Notes: a model not told the origin generated them from the sequence alone. Numbered from the stretch's first letter, positions 25,991-34,985 are shown. The stretch is DNA of 46,812 bases from Bacteroides sp. (GCA_017471925.1 JAFURM010000044.1:1-46812), one strand, 5' to 3'. Made by a program: numbers and translations.

Positions 25991-27265
25991 ATGAATATCA
26001 AGACTCGTTTAATCATTATGAGTTTCCTGCAGTTTGCCGTATGGGGGGCCTATCTCACCTCCATGGGAGGCTATCTGGCAAGCGTAGGAATAGGTGACAA
26101 CATCGGCTGGTTCTACTCCGTCCAAGGATTCGTTTCGCTTTTCATGCCCGGCCTGATCGGCATCGTGGCCGACCGTTGGATTCAGGCCCAACGCCTGTTG
26201 GGCTTCTGCCACTTTCTGGCAGCCATCGGCATGATAGTCGTGGGGCAGATTGGAATGAACATGGGCAACGAGGTCACCTTTGCACAAATATTCCCTTGGT
26301 ACACCATGAGCGTGGCTTTCTACATGCCTACGTTGGCCCTTTCCAACTCCGTTTCCTACAGTGCGCTGGAGAAGGCCGGCCTGGATACCATCAAGGCTTT
26401 CCCGCCCATCCGCATCTTCGGGACCATCGGCTTCATCGTCTCCATGTGGATAGTGGACCTATGCGGCCTGCAGCATACGCATGCCCAGTTCTCCATCTCG
26501 GCCGTATGGAGCCTCATCCTGGGATGGTATGCCTTCACTTTGCCCTCCTGCCCCATCAAGCCCCATGCCGAGAAGAAAGGTATTGTGGAAGCCTTGGGGC
26601 TGAATGCCTTCAAGCTCTTCAAGCAACGCAAGATGGCCCTCTTCTTCCTGTTCTCCATGATGCTCGGCGTCAGCCTGCAGATAACCAACGGCTATGCCAA
26701 TCCGTTCATCAGCAGCTTTGCCGCCGACCCGGCCTATCAGGATGCCTATTTCACCAGTCATGCCAACCTGCTGATTTCCCTCTCCCAATGTTCCGAGACG
26801 CTCTGCATACTGCTGATACCCTTCTTCCTGAAACGCTACGGCATCAAGCGCGTAATGTTGATTGCCATGGTGGCCTGGGCACTCAGATTCGGTTTCTTTG
26901 CCATCGGCAACCCGGGCTTCCCGGCCGTGACCTGGTTCATCCTCTCCATGATTGTCTATGGCGTGGCCTTTGACTTCTTCAACATTTCCGGCTCGCTGTT
27001 TGTGGACCAGGAGACCGACAGCGGCATACGCTCCAGTGCTCAAGGGCTGTTCATGATGATGACCAACGGCATCGGCGCCTCGCTCGGCATGATTGTGGCC
27101 CAAGGTGTCGTCAACGCCTATACGCACGGACAGGAGGTGGAGGGACAATTCTATACCGTAGGCGACTGGCCGACGGTGTGGCTCATCTTTGCCGCCTACG
27201 CACTGGCTGTAGGCCTGCTGTTTGCCTGGATATTCAAGTATAAGCACACCTCCGAAAAAGCATAA
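25991..27265 (+). CDS. nupG: Nucleoside:H+ symporter, MFS (NupG/XapB type)
   Basis: This 424-residue inner-membrane protein has ~12 hydrophobic spans. It matches the nucleoside:H+ symporter family: MSFLQFAVWGAYLTSMGGYL at the N-terminus, FSVQGF-like YSVQGFVSLFMPGLIGIVADRW in TM2, FPPIRIFGTIGFI, and FDFFNISGSLFVDQE near the end. It imports nucleosides for salvage. The rsmE start follows 3 bp after its stop, so the two are one transcript, probably extending to the DUF4836 gene and the ABC genes. Confidence 0.9.
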   Translation: MNIKTRLIIMSFLQFAVWGAYLTSMGGYLASVGIGDNIGWFYSVQGFVSLFMPGLIGIVADRWIQAQRLLGFCHFLAAIGMIVVGQIGMNMGNEVTFAQIFPWYTMSVAFYMPTLALSNSVSYSALEKAGLDTIKAFPPIRIFGTIGFIVSMWIVDLCGLQHTHAQFSISAVWSLILGWYAFTLPSCPIKPHAEKKGIVEALGLNAFKLFKQRKMALFFLFSMMLGVSLQITNGYANPFISSFAADPAYQDAYFTSHANLLISLSQCSETLCILLIPFFLKRYGIKRVMLIAMVAWALRFGFFAIGNPGFPAVTWFILSMIVYGVAFDFFNISGSLFVDQETDSGIRSSAQGLFMMMTNGIGASLGMIVAQGVVNAYTHGQEVEGQFYTVGDWPTVWLIFAAYALAVGLLFAWIFKYKHTSEKA

Positions 27266-27268
27266 GCC

Positions 27269-27970
27269 ATGCACGTATTCTATACCCCACACATACAAGA
27301 GCGTGCCGAGCTGCCCGAAGAAGAGGCCGTACACGCCCTGCGCGTACTGCGCCTGCAGCCGGGAAATGAAGTGACCCTGACCGACGGCACAGGAAACTTC
27401 TACCGCGCGGAAATCAGTACGGCCACCTCCAAGCGCTGTCTGGTTAACATTCTGGAGACCCTCCCGCAAGTCCCCCTTTGGCGAGGGCATCTGCACATCG
27501 CCATGGCTCCCACCAAGAACATGGACCGCACGGAATGGTTTGCCGAGAAGGCTACGGAAATAGGCTTTGACGAACTGACTTTCCTGAACTGCCGCTACTC
27601 CGAGCGGAAAGTCATCAAGACGGAACGCATACAGAAAATCTTAGTATCGGCCATCAAGCAATCCCTGAAAGCACGCCTGCCCCGCCTGAACGAGATGACC
27701 GACTTCAAACGCTTCATTGCGCAACCCTTCAACGGCCAGAAGTTCATCGCCCACTGCTATCCGGGCGAAAAGCCGCTATTGAAAGAGGTCATCCGGCCCG
27801 GTGAAGAGGTGCTGGTGCTCATCGGGCCCGAAGGCGACTTCAGCGAAGAAGAGGTGCAGACGGCCCTGCAGCACGGCTTCCAAGCCATCAGTCTGGGCCA
27901 ATCACGGCTGCGCACAGAGACAGCCGCCCTCGTGGCCTGCCACCTCATGAACTTATCCAACCAACTATAA
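27269..27970 (+). CDS. rsmE: 16S rRNA (uracil-1498-N3)-methyltransferase
   Basis: This 233-residue protein has an N-terminal PUA-like part (HALRVLRLQPGNEVTLTDGTG), then a SPOUT methyltransferase domain with APTKNMDRTEWFAEKATEIGF, VLIGPEGDFSEEEV and the C-terminal knot SLGQSRLRTETAAL that binds SAM. It methylates U1498 of 16S rRNA (E. coli numbering). It is translationally close to nupG (3 bp) and 18 bp before the DUF4836 lipoprotein gene. Confidence 0.96.
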   Translation: MHVFYTPHIQERAELPEEEAVHALRVLRLQPGNEVTLTDGTGNFYRAEISTATSKRCLVNILETLPQVPLWRGHLHIAMAPTKNMDRTEWFAEKATEIGFDELTFLNCRYSERKVIKTERIQKILVSAIKQSLKARLPRLNEMTDFKRFIAQPFNGQKFIAHCYPGEKPLLKEVIRPGEEVLVLIGPEGDFSEEEVQTALQHGFQAISLGQSRLRTETAALVACHLMNLSNQL

Positions 27971-27988
27971 CCAACGACAAGAAACATC

Positions 27989-29095
27989 ATGAACCTCCGA
28001 ACCACCCTTCACCTATTGCTTGGCCTGGCCATAGTCCTCTGCTTCCAAGCCTGTAGCGACACCCCCATAAAGACAGAATATACCCATGCCATCCCGGCCA
28101 ATGCCGAAGAGGTGGCCGTCGTCCACCTGAAAACGTTGGTAGAGAAAGCCGGACTGGCCGACGACAGCCACCGGCAGGAGAAACAGAAGTTGCTGGCCCT
28201 GCTGAGCAACGGCGGAAACGCCGACTTCGTGCAGCAGATGGAAAGCCTCATCAACAACCCGGACGAGACGGGTATAGACTGGGACATGCCCGTCTATTAT
28301 TTCAACGCCCCCACCCTGCGCACTCCGGCCTTTGTGGCCAAGGTCAATGACCTGCCCAAGCTGCGTAACCTGTTCAAGGCACTGGCCGAAGAGAACATCT
28401 GCACCGACATCTCCGAGGGAGATGGATATGGCACGGTGGAAATCAAGGAGAGCGGCCTGCTGCTGGCCTTCAATGACGGCACCCTGCTCACCGTCTGCAC
28501 CGACTCTCCTGCACAAGTGCGCAAACTGCACCCGGCCATCAAGAACCTGATGCAGCAGGGAGCAGACCAATGCATCCGCAACCATCCGCACTATGATGCC
28601 ATGATGCAGCAGAACGGAGACATCCGCCTGCTGGCCACGCCCGATGTCATACCGTTCAATCTGAGAGGGGTCTTGAACTGGCCGCAAGGCACTCCCATAT
28701 TGGGCTACCTGCTCTTTGAGAACGGACGCATCTATGCCAGCGTGCAACGGGCCGACTTCAGCGGTGAGACCGGCGAGAGTGCCCAGCCCTTCCATCCGCA
28801 AAACTCCAAGGAGTTGCAACAGGCCATGAGACGCATGATGAACGGACATTCCTTCAATATCGAGCTGACCACCGAAGAGTTGCTGACCCTGACCAATCTG
28901 CGGGTGATTATGGAATTTACACCCGACGAGCCGGAGGTGAACGCCATGTACCTGCTTGTCCAGAAGATTGAGACACTGAATGCCCGCGGAGACAATAACC
29001 GCACGCGGTTTACCGTCATCCTCCACGAGAAGAACGCCAACAGCCTGAAGCAGTTGATGGAGTTTGCCAAACAGTTTGCCGGTTTCCAATTGTAA
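27989..29095 (+). CDS. DUF4836-type lipoprotein
   Basis: This 368-residue protein has a lipoprotein signal with Cys22 (CFQAC). The start of the mature part, AIPANAEEVAVVHLKTLVEKAGL, is characteristic of a Bacteroidota family I know as DUF4836, whose function is unknown. It is shorter than many members of that family. No catalytic motif is seen. It lies between rsmE and an ABC ATPase gene (11 bp away), so it may be a cargo or partner of the ABC transporter; this is only suggested by position. Confidence 0.75.
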   Translation: MNLRTTLHLLLGLAIVLCFQACSDTPIKTEYTHAIPANAEEVAVVHLKTLVEKAGLADDSHRQEKQKLLALLSNGGNADFVQQMESLINNPDETGIDWDMPVYYFNAPTLRTPAFVAKVNDLPKLRNLFKALAEENICTDISEGDGYGTVEIKESGLLLAFNDGTLLTVCTDSPAQVRKLHPAIKNLMQQGADQCIRNHPHYDAMMQQNGDIRLLATPDVIPFNLRGVLNWPQGTPILGYLLFENGRIYASVQRADFSGETGESAQPFHPQNSKELQQAMRRMMNGHSFNIELTTEELLTLTNLRVIMEFTPDEPEVNAMYLLVQKIETLNARGDNNRTRFTVILHEKNANSLKQLMEFAKQFAGFQL

Positions 29096-29106
29096 ACAGA
29101 CACGCC

Positions 29107-29754
29107 ATGAACTGCATCCATCTCCGGCAGACCCTGCCACAAGCATTCGCCCACAACGACACCATCACCTCCGACGTATGGCACAAGGAGCTCCTGTTCC
29201 AACGCGGACAGCACTACCTGATAGAGGCCGCCTCGGGCACCGGGAAGTCCTCGCTCTGCAGCTACCTGTACGGCTATCGCGACGACTACCAAGGCATCAT
29301 CACTTTCGACGACCGCAACATCCGCTCACTCAGCAGCAAGGAGTGGACAGAGCTGCGATGCACCTCGCTCAGCATACTCTTTCAGGAGCTGCGCATCTTC
29401 CCCGAGCTGACCGTCCTGGAGAACATCCGGTTGAAGAACCGGCTGACCGGCTACAAAAGCAAGAAAGAGATTCTCTCTCTCCTCGATGCACTGGGCATTG
29501 CGGAGAAGGCAGACACCAAAGCCGGTCTGCTCTCCTATGGCCAGCAACAGCGCATGGCCTTCATCCGTTGCTTGTGCCAGCCCTTTGACTTCCTGTTCCT
29601 GGACGAACCCATCAGCCACTTAGACGATGGAAACGGAGAGTGCCTGAGCCGCATCCTGCTGGACGAATGCCAAGCGCGAGGAGCTGCTTTCATCGTGACC
29701 TCCGTAGGCCGGCACTTCAACGACATGACCTATGACCAAATATTAAGACTCTGA
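29107..29754 (+). CDS. ABC transporter ATP-binding protein, LolD/MacB-like
   Basis: This 215-residue ATPase has Walker A AASGTGKSSL (~42-51), Q-loop ILFQELRIF, signature LSYGQQQRMA and Walker B FLFLDEPISHLDD. The segment after Walker B reads AAFIVTSVGRHF, so the usual switch His (THD) is replaced; a His three residues further on may or may not compensate. The size and neighbour suggest the type-VII (MacB/LolCDE/FtsX-like) class, which moves lipoproteins or peptides by mechanotransmission. The permease gene starts 32 bp later. Confidence 0.88.
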   Translation: MNCIHLRQTLPQAFAHNDTITSDVWHKELLFQRGQHYLIEAASGTGKSSLCSYLYGYRDDYQGIITFDDRNIRSLSSKEWTELRCTSLSILFQELRIFPELTVLENIRLKNRLTGYKSKKEILSLLDALGIAEKADTKAGLLSYGQQQRMAFIRCLCQPFDFLFLDEPISHLDDGNGECLSRILLDECQARGAAFIVTSVGRHFNDMTYDQILRL

Positions 29755-29786
29755 CCCATCACCCACCCCAACCAACTTTCACAGCT

Positions 29787-31001
29787 ATGAACAGACTCGT
29801 CTGGAAACTTCTTCGCCGCCACATCAGCATAGGGCAGCTTTCGGGCTTCTTCCTGGCCAACCTCTTCGGTATGCTCATCATTCTTCTCGGTACCCAGTTC
29901 TATCACGACGTACTGCCGGCCCTGAGCGGCAAGGAGAGTTTCATGCAAAAGGAATATGTCATTGCCACCAAACGCATCAGCACCTTGGGCGGCCTGACGG
30001 GGAAAAGCAACACCTTCACCGCCCGGGAGATGGAGGAGATGGCCGACCAGCCTTTTGCCGGAAGTGTAGGCGGCTTCACGCCTGCCCTGTTCAATGTGTC
30101 GGCCAGCGTAGGCATCAAGGAGATGGGCGTCCACCTCTCCACAGCGATGTTCTTCGAAGCCGTGCCCGATGAATTCATAGACGTCGAACTGCAAAAGTGG
30201 GAGTATGACGAGAGCAGCCGCACCATTCCGATTATCATTCCGCGCAACTACCTGAACCTCTACAACTTCGGCTTTGCCCAAAGCCGCGGGCTCCCCAAGC
30301 TGTCGGACGGTCTGGTCAGCATGATTCAGATGGACATACGCCTGAGCGGCAACGGAACGGTGCAGCACTACAAAGGCAACATCGTGGGCTTCTCCAACCG
30401 ACTGAACACCATTCTCATCCCCCAGTCGTTCATGGAGAGAGCCAACCGTCACTTCGCCCCCGGAAAGACGGCCCACCCCTCACGGCTCATCGTGGAGGTG
30501 GAAAATCCGGCCGACTCCTCCATCAGCGACTACTTCACGGAGAAGCGTTACGAGACCGAAGGCAACAGTCTGGATGCCGGCCGGGCCGGACAGTTCCTGC
30601 GAATCCTTGCCAACATCGTCATTGGCGTGGGCTGTGTCATCTGCCTCCTCTCGCTCTACATCCTGATGCTCAGCATCTTCCTGCTGATACAGAAGAACAG
30701 CCAGAAGCTGGAGAACCTGCTGCTGATGGGGTATAGCACCCGCCAGGTGGCCCTGCCCTATCACCTGCTGACCGTCGGCCTGAACCTCCTGGTGTGGTTA
30801 CTGGCCACGCTTGCCGTCATGGGGTTGCGCCACTACTACACCGGACTATTCGACATGTTCCTGCTCTCACCCGCCGACGAGGGGAGTCTCCTTCCCTGTC
30901 TGAGCACCGGAGGAGCGTTGTTCCTCCTGGTTTCCCTGCTCAACATTGGGGTCATCAGCCGGAAAATCAAGGCCATTGGAGGGCAAAAGAAGAAGGCATA
31001 A
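29787..31001 (+). CDS. ABC transporter permease, FtsX/MacB-like
   Basis: This 404-residue inner-membrane protein has one N-terminal span (~18-40), a large periplasmic domain (~45-265), then three spans (~270-297, ~325-347, ~370-395). This is the 1+3 topology of MacB/LolC/FtsX permeases. The loop QKNSQKLENLLLMGYSTRQVALPY between spans 2 and 3 fits the coupling helix of FtsX-type proteins. It works with the adjacent ATPase. Substrate unknown. Confidence 0.88.
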   Translation: MNRLVWKLLRRHISIGQLSGFFLANLFGMLIILLGTQFYHDVLPALSGKESFMQKEYVIATKRISTLGGLTGKSNTFTAREMEEMADQPFAGSVGGFTPALFNVSASVGIKEMGVHLSTAMFFEAVPDEFIDVELQKWEYDESSRTIPIIIPRNYLNLYNFGFAQSRGLPKLSDGLVSMIQMDIRLSGNGTVQHYKGNIVGFSNRLNTILIPQSFMERANRHFAPGKTAHPSRLIVEVENPADSSISDYFTEKRYETEGNSLDAGRAGQFLRILANIVIGVGCVICLLSLYILMLSIFLLIQKNSQKLENLLLMGYSTRQVALPYHLLTVGLNLLVWLLATLAVMGLRHYYTGLFDMFLLSPADEGSLLPCLSTGGALFLLVSLLNIGVISRKIKAIGGQKKKA

Positions 31002-31004
31002 ATA

Positions 31005-31105
31005 CCCCGTTTCGTCCATACACGTGTGGTGCTTGGACGAGACATGTGTGGTCCGTCGTCCACACATGTCTCGTCCACGGACCGCACGTGTCCCGTCCAA
31101 CGGGG
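31005..31105. repeat. Four-unit 22-bp tandem array folding into a ~100-bp hairpin (array 2)
   Basis: Units at 31013, 31035, 31057 and 31079 are each exactly 22 bp and share ACAYGTGT and GTCC words. Neighbouring units are inverted, so 31034-31051 pairs perfectly with 31060-31077 (18 bp, 8-nt loop), 31021-31030 with 31081-31090 (one G:U), and CCCCGTT (31005-31011) with AACGGGG (31099-31105). It lies between the convergent ABC permease and metY genes. Confidence 0.9.
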
Positions 31106-31156
31106 ATAAAAGGGGCTTCAAAAACGAGGGCGCAAACCGTGCCTCAAACGCCCATG

Positions 31157-32437
31157 CTATGCCTGCAGCGCCTGTTCGATATCGGCAATGATGTCATCGG
31201 CATTCTCAATGCCCACGGAGAAGCGGATAAGGTCGGGACGCACACCGGCCTCCATCAGCTGTTCGTCACTCATCTGACGATGGGTGTGGCTGGCCGGATG
31301 GAGCACGCAGGTACGGGCATCGGCCACATGGGTCACGATGGCGGCCACCTGCAAGTGGTCCATAAAGCGGATGGCCACGTCGCGTCCGCCCTTCAGACCG
31401 AAGGAGATGACCCCGCATGAGCCATTAGGCATGTACTTCTGCGCCAAGTCGTAATACTTGTTTCCCGGCAGGCTGCAATAGTTCACCCACGCCACCTTCT
31501 CATTCTTCTCCAGATACTCGGCAATCTTCAGGGCATTCTTGCAGTGCTGGGGCATGCGCAAGTGCAGCGTCTCCAGGCCCAGGTTCAGCAGGAAGGCGTT
31601 CTGCGGACTTTGAATGCTTCCCAGGTCGCGCATCAGTTGAGCCGTCGCCTTGGTGATGTAGGCCATCTTGCCGAAGGCTTTGGTATAGGTCAACCCATGA
31701 TAGGACTCATCGGGAGTGCAGAGTCCGGGGAACTTGTCGCCATGGGCTTCCCAGTCGAAATTGCCGCTGTCCACGATGGCACCGCCCACGCTGGTGGCAT
31801 GGCCATCCATGTATTTCGTCGTGGAGTGGACCACAATGTCCGCGCCCCACTCGAACGGGCGGCAGTTGATGGGTGTGGGGAAGGTGTTGTCCACAATCAA
31901 GGGAACGCCATGAGCATGGGCCACACGGGCGAACTTCTCAATGTCCAGCACCTCCAGCGAAGGGTTGGAGATGGTTTCGCCGAACAGAGCCTTGGTGTTG
32001 GGGCGGAAAGCAGCGGCCAGTTCCTCTTCGGAAGCATCGGGGCTGATGAAGGTGACCTCTATGCCCAGCTTCTTCATGGTCACGCCAAAGAGGTTGAACG
32101 TGCCGCCATAGATGGCCGAGGAGCAGACGAAATGGTCACCGGCCTGACAGATGTTGAAGAGGGCGTAGAAGTTCGCAGCCTGGCCGCTGGAGGTCAGCAT
32201 GGCCGCAACGCCTCCTTCCAAAGCGGCGATTTTGGCAGCGACGGCATCGTTCGTGGGGTTTTGCAGACGGGTATAGAAATAGCCACTGTCTTCCAGGTCG
32301 AACAGTCGAGCCATCTGCTCACTGGTGTCATACTTGAAGGTTGTGCTCTGATAGATGGGGAGCACACGGGGTTCGCCTTTCCGGGGAGTCCACCCTGCCT
32401 GCACACAAAGGGTTTCCGGCTTGAAATGTTGAGACAT
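31157..32437 (-). CDS. metY: O-acetylhomoserine sulfhydrylase (PLP-dependent)
   Basis: This 426-residue cytoplasmic enzyme of the Cys/Met metabolism PLP family makes homocysteine from O-acetylhomoserine and sulfide (direct sulfhydrylation). Motifs: PIYQSTTFKYDT and YTRLQNPTNDAVAAKIAALEGG near the N-terminus, SSGQAANFYALF, cofactor Asp in LIVDNTFPTP, PLP-Lys in VHSTTKYMDGH, and the C-terminal HPASHTHRQMSDEQL with RFSVGIENADDII. The length and the insert after the PLP-Lys favour MetY over cystathionine gamma-synthase/lyase. It is a single gene on the minus strand, divergent from the amidase gene. Confidence 0.93.
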   Translation of the reverse strand: MSQHFKPETLCVQAGWTPRKGEPRVLPIYQSTTFKYDTSEQMARLFDLEDSGYFYTRLQNPTNDAVAAKIAALEGGVAAMLTSSGQAANFYALFNICQAGDHFVCSSAIYGGTFNLFGVTMKKLGIEVTFISPDASEEELAAAFRPNTKALFGETISNPSLEVLDIEKFARVAHAHGVPLIVDNTFPTPINCRPFEWGADIVVHSTTKYMDGHATSVGGAIVDSGNFDWEAHGDKFPGLCTPDESYHGLTYTKAFGKMAYITKATAQLMRDLGSIQSPQNAFLLNLGLETLHLRMPQHCKNALKIAEYLEKNEKVAWVNYCSLPGNKYYDLAQKYMPNGSCGVISFGLKGGRDVAIRFMDHLQVAAIVTHVADARTCVLHPASHTHRQMSDEQLMEAGVRPDLIRFSVGIENADDIIADIEQALQA

Positions 32438-32474
32438 AATGGTGTTGTTTTAAGTTTATTGTTCGTTTGAGTGG

Positions 32475-32482
32475 CAAAAGTA
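32475..32482 (-). promoter_or_regulatory. -7 box for metY
   Basis: TACTTTTG on the minus strand (32482-32475) lies 37 bases before the ATG and fits TAnnTTTG. Confidence 0.5.
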
Positions 32483-32494
32483 AAGAAAATAATG

Positions 32495-32502
32495 TAATTT
32501 TG
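32495..32502 (+). promoter_or_regulatory. -7 box for the amidase gene
   Basis: TAATTTTG lies 50 bases before the ATG at 32553 and fits TAnnTTTG; divergent with the metY box 13 bases away. Confidence 0.5.
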
Positions 32503-32552
32503 TCCACAACAAACCGTAAAATAGCGTCCCTAACGCCCCAAACAGTCACATC

Positions 32553-33560
32553 ATGAACAAGATATACCGCCTTTTGCTCCTCCTTCTCCTTGCCTTGCCC
32601 ACGGCGGCCCAAGAAAAGGCCGAGCGGGCCGAGCCCAAAGCCGGCGAGGGCATCACCGCCTTCCTGCTGCGTCATGGCCGGAAGGGGAAAGCCTGCCATG
32701 AAGCATTCCTGGAACTGAACAAGACAGTCTTGCGCGGCAAGGAGGAGTTGCGCCTCGGCGTGAGCTATCTCCTGCCTCCCCTGGAGGAGAAGGGGGGAAA
32801 GGCGGAAGCTGATGCTCCCCGAACACGCCAGGAGCCGCTCTTCGGCCAACAGCTGAAGCAGGTGGACATCACGGGAAACCGTCTGAAGGGAGCCTGCTTC
32901 TACATTGTCAGCGGGCATGGCGGTCCCGACCCCGGCGCCATAGGATATGTAGGAGGACGGGAACTGCACGAAGATGAGTATGCCTACGACATTGCGCTAC
33001 GCCTGGGTCGCAACCTGATGCAGCAGGGGGCCGAAGTGCGCATCATCATACAGGACAAGAAGGACGGCATCCGCGACGACAAATACCTGAAGAACAGCAA
33101 GCGAGAGACCTGCATGGGGCAGGCCATTCCCCTGAACCAGGTGGAGCGCCTGCAGCAACGCTGCGCCACCATCAATGAACTCTACCGCAAGGACAAGAAG
33201 AAGTTCAGCTATTGCCGGGCCATCTTTCTGCACGTGGACAGCCGGAGCAAGAATGCACAGGTGGACGTCTTCTTCTATCATGCGCCCGGAAGCGACCAAG
33301 GCGAACAGTTGGCCACCCGCATGAAGAAGACCTTCGAATCGAAATATGACAAGCACCAGCCCAACCGCGGCTTTGAAGGCACCGTCAGCGAGCGCAATCT
33401 CTACGTCCTGCGCTCCACCGCTCCGGTGGCCCTCTTCGTGGAACTCGGGAACATACAGAACAGCTTCGATCAACGGCGGTTTGTCATCAGTTCCAACCGT
33501 CAGGCCCTTGCCAAGTGGATGACAGAGGGATTCATCACCGACTTCAGCGACAGGAAATAA
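32553..33560 (+). CDS. N-acetylmuramoyl-L-alanine amidase with LysM-like domain
   Basis: This 335-residue protein has a Sec signal peptide (LLLLLLLALPTAAQ). A short LysM-like segment lies at about residues 31-77 (GEGITAFLLRHG ... ELRLGVSYLLPP). The Amidase_3 domain runs from ~115 to 330: zinc ligands His122 (VSGHGGPDPGA), Glu near 140 (ELHEDEYAYDIA) and His227 (IFLHVDSR), and catalytic Glu297 (LFVELGNI). It cleaves the amide between MurNAc and the stem peptide in the periplasm. It has a single-gene layout. The decayed fimbrillin gene runs toward it and reads into its antisense strand. Confidence 0.93.
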   Translation: MNKIYRLLLLLLLALPTAAQEKAERAEPKAGEGITAFLLRHGRKGKACHEAFLELNKTVLRGKEELRLGVSYLLPPLEEKGGKAEADAPRTRQEPLFGQQLKQVDITGNRLKGACFYIVSGHGGPDPGAIGYVGGRELHEDEYAYDIALRLGRNLMQQGAEVRIIIQDKKDGIRDDKYLKNSKRETCMGQAIPLNQVERLQQRCATINELYRKDKKKFSYCRAIFLHVDSRSKNAQVDVFFYHAPGSDQGEQLATRMKKTFESKYDKHQPNRGFEGTVSERNLYVLRSTAPVALFVELGNIQNSFDQRRFVISSNRQALAKWMTEGFITDFSDRK

Positions 33561-34568
33561 GCGGGCGTTTTTTTGCATTTTATCCGTATTAGGAAACCAC
33601 AGTTTTTGCATTTTATCCGTATTATGCAGAATAATTTCGTATATGGAAAAGCCACTGAATACGTCGTTGTCGCACACCCCATCTTCATCGCCCAATGGCA
33701 AGGCAAGCACGTATGCGGTGTACACCGAACCCTTCTGCACGGCGGTGCCGTTTTCGCCCAACAGCGTTGTAATCGCGGCATGAGTAGCTTGGCTGAAAGT
33801 GAGGTTTCCTTTATGATCGACAGTGGCCGACCGGGAGGCCACGGGCTGTGCATCGGCCAGCGACACCCGGACGCTCTTGATGGTGGTCATCTCTGCCGGA
33901 CGCTTGTTGGTGATGATGAAGCGGAAGGTGGCGGGGATGTGCCTGAACGCAAGCGATGCACTGCCGTCGGCAATGGTGCTCGTGGCATACATATACATAT
34001 AGTCGCGCAAGAACTCCGGCTTTTGCTTCGCTGCCTGCGTGAGTGTGTCGGGCATCGGCATGGTGGCACTGAAGGCTTCAGCACTGCCCGACACGGCAGA
34101 ACCGTTGTCTGCACAGAGCGGAGTGACGGCCACGACCGTGCAACCGTCATACTGACCGCTCGATAGCTTGTGTTCATAGGTCTCCACGGTCTCAAACGCT
34201 GCCCAGTGTTTGTCGTCGACATGCTGGCTGTGCGGCTTGACGTTGGCATAGGTGTGATGCTTTCCGGCAGTGCTTGCCAGGAGTGCGTCACTCACGAATG
34301 CCATCACCATCTCATCGCCCACCGTATTTGCGGGCGTATACTCCCACTGGAATATCAGGCTGCCCGAGCCTTTGTCGTCACTCCAGACAGCACGGGTGCC
34401 GGGCTCAACGCCCACACCTCCGCCAAAGGTCAAGTGATAGGCCTCGGCGGGTGTGGCAGGCACATCCGGCACATCGGGTACCATCGGCCCGTTCTCTTCA
34501 CTGCTGCAAGCGGCGAAAAGCCCGGCCGCGACAGTCAAAGTCAAGAGTATGCTATGTCTTGTCATCAT
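33561..34568 (-). pseudogene. Fimbrillin-family-like lipoprotein gene, C-terminus lost
   Basis: From ATG 34568 the product has a lipoprotein signal (LFAACSS, Cys21), a VPDVPDVPATPAEAY linker, then HLTFGG, a long beta-rich segment (SLAFRHIPATFRFIITNKRP, TTIKSVRVSLADAQ) and AYVLALPLGDEDG, as in fimbrillin/Mfa-like proteins. After about residue 310 the sequence becomes an 11-residue repeat (NTDKMQK twice) encoded by a duplicated 22-mer, and then the frame continues ~190 codons through the antisense of the amidase gene. The natural C-terminus, which fimbrillins need for strand exchange, is therefore gone. It may still produce a fused lipoprotein; I call it a pseudogene. It is preceded by a microprotein gene and a leader with a terminator. 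Confidence 0.7.
33570..33624. repeat. Direct repeat of 22 bp, 33 bp apart, at the fimbrillin gene breakpoint
   Basis: The same 22-mer (containing GCATTTTATCCGTATTA) occurs at 33570-33591 and 33603-33624, separated by GGAAACCACAG. The 33-bp period keeps the reading frame (11 codons). It marks where the fimbrillin homology ends. Confidence 0.85.
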
Positions 34569-34602
34569 ATCCAATCCGTTGAAAAGGTTATTGCCTAAGT
34601 TT

Positions 34603-34731
34603 CTAAGGCTCAGAATCATCGCTGTCCGGGCCATTGCCGGTTAAAGACTGCGCGAAACCGCGTTCCACTTCCACGACCTCCACGCGGGGAGCCTCGTAGT
34701 TTTCCATGTAGGTGAATTCTTTTTTGTTCAT
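34603..34731 (-). CDS. 42-residue microprotein upstream of fimbrillin-like gene
   Basis: The ATG at 34731 opens a 42-codon frame ending TAG at 34603: MNKKEFTYMENYEAP, then RVEVVEVERGFAQS, then an acidic end with DSDDSEP. Small proteins of the YEAP..EVVEVE type commonly precede fimbrillin or lipoprotein genes in Bacteroidota, in my experience, so I consider it real. The fimbrillin-like gene starts 34 bp downstream. The function is unknown. It is too short for routine gene calling. Confidence 0.65.
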   Translation of the reverse strand: MNKKEFTYMENYEAPRVEVVEVERGFAQSLTGNGPDSDDSEP

Positions 34732-34765
34732 CTTTGCTTGTTGTTAACGTTAATAATCAGGGAAA

Positions 34766-34811
34766 CAAAAAATGCCACCCGCCGCATCACGAAATGATGC
34801 AGCGGATGGCA
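34766..34811 (-). terminator. Leader terminator/attenuator ahead of the microprotein-fimbrillin unit
   Basis: Arms 34773-34789 and 34795-34811 form a 17-bp stem that on the minus strand has only two non-Watson-Crick pairs, both G:U. On the plus strand the same pairs are C-A mismatches, so the structure is built for minus-strand RNA. TTTTTTG follows (34772-34766). It lies 35 bases before the microprotein ATG. Confidence 0.8.
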
Positions 34812-34985
34812 CGTTTTGCAGCCGCTCTGAGCCGTTTTCTTGGCGGGAGGCCCGTTTCACCCCCCGATTATTTAGACACAACACATTGGCCGCCAATGCG
34901 TTATACGCGAGACTTTACACAGGAGATGGGGTATGTGGCCGATAGAGCTGTTGCATATTGTTTTTGTTTCGTCAAATTCTCGTTG

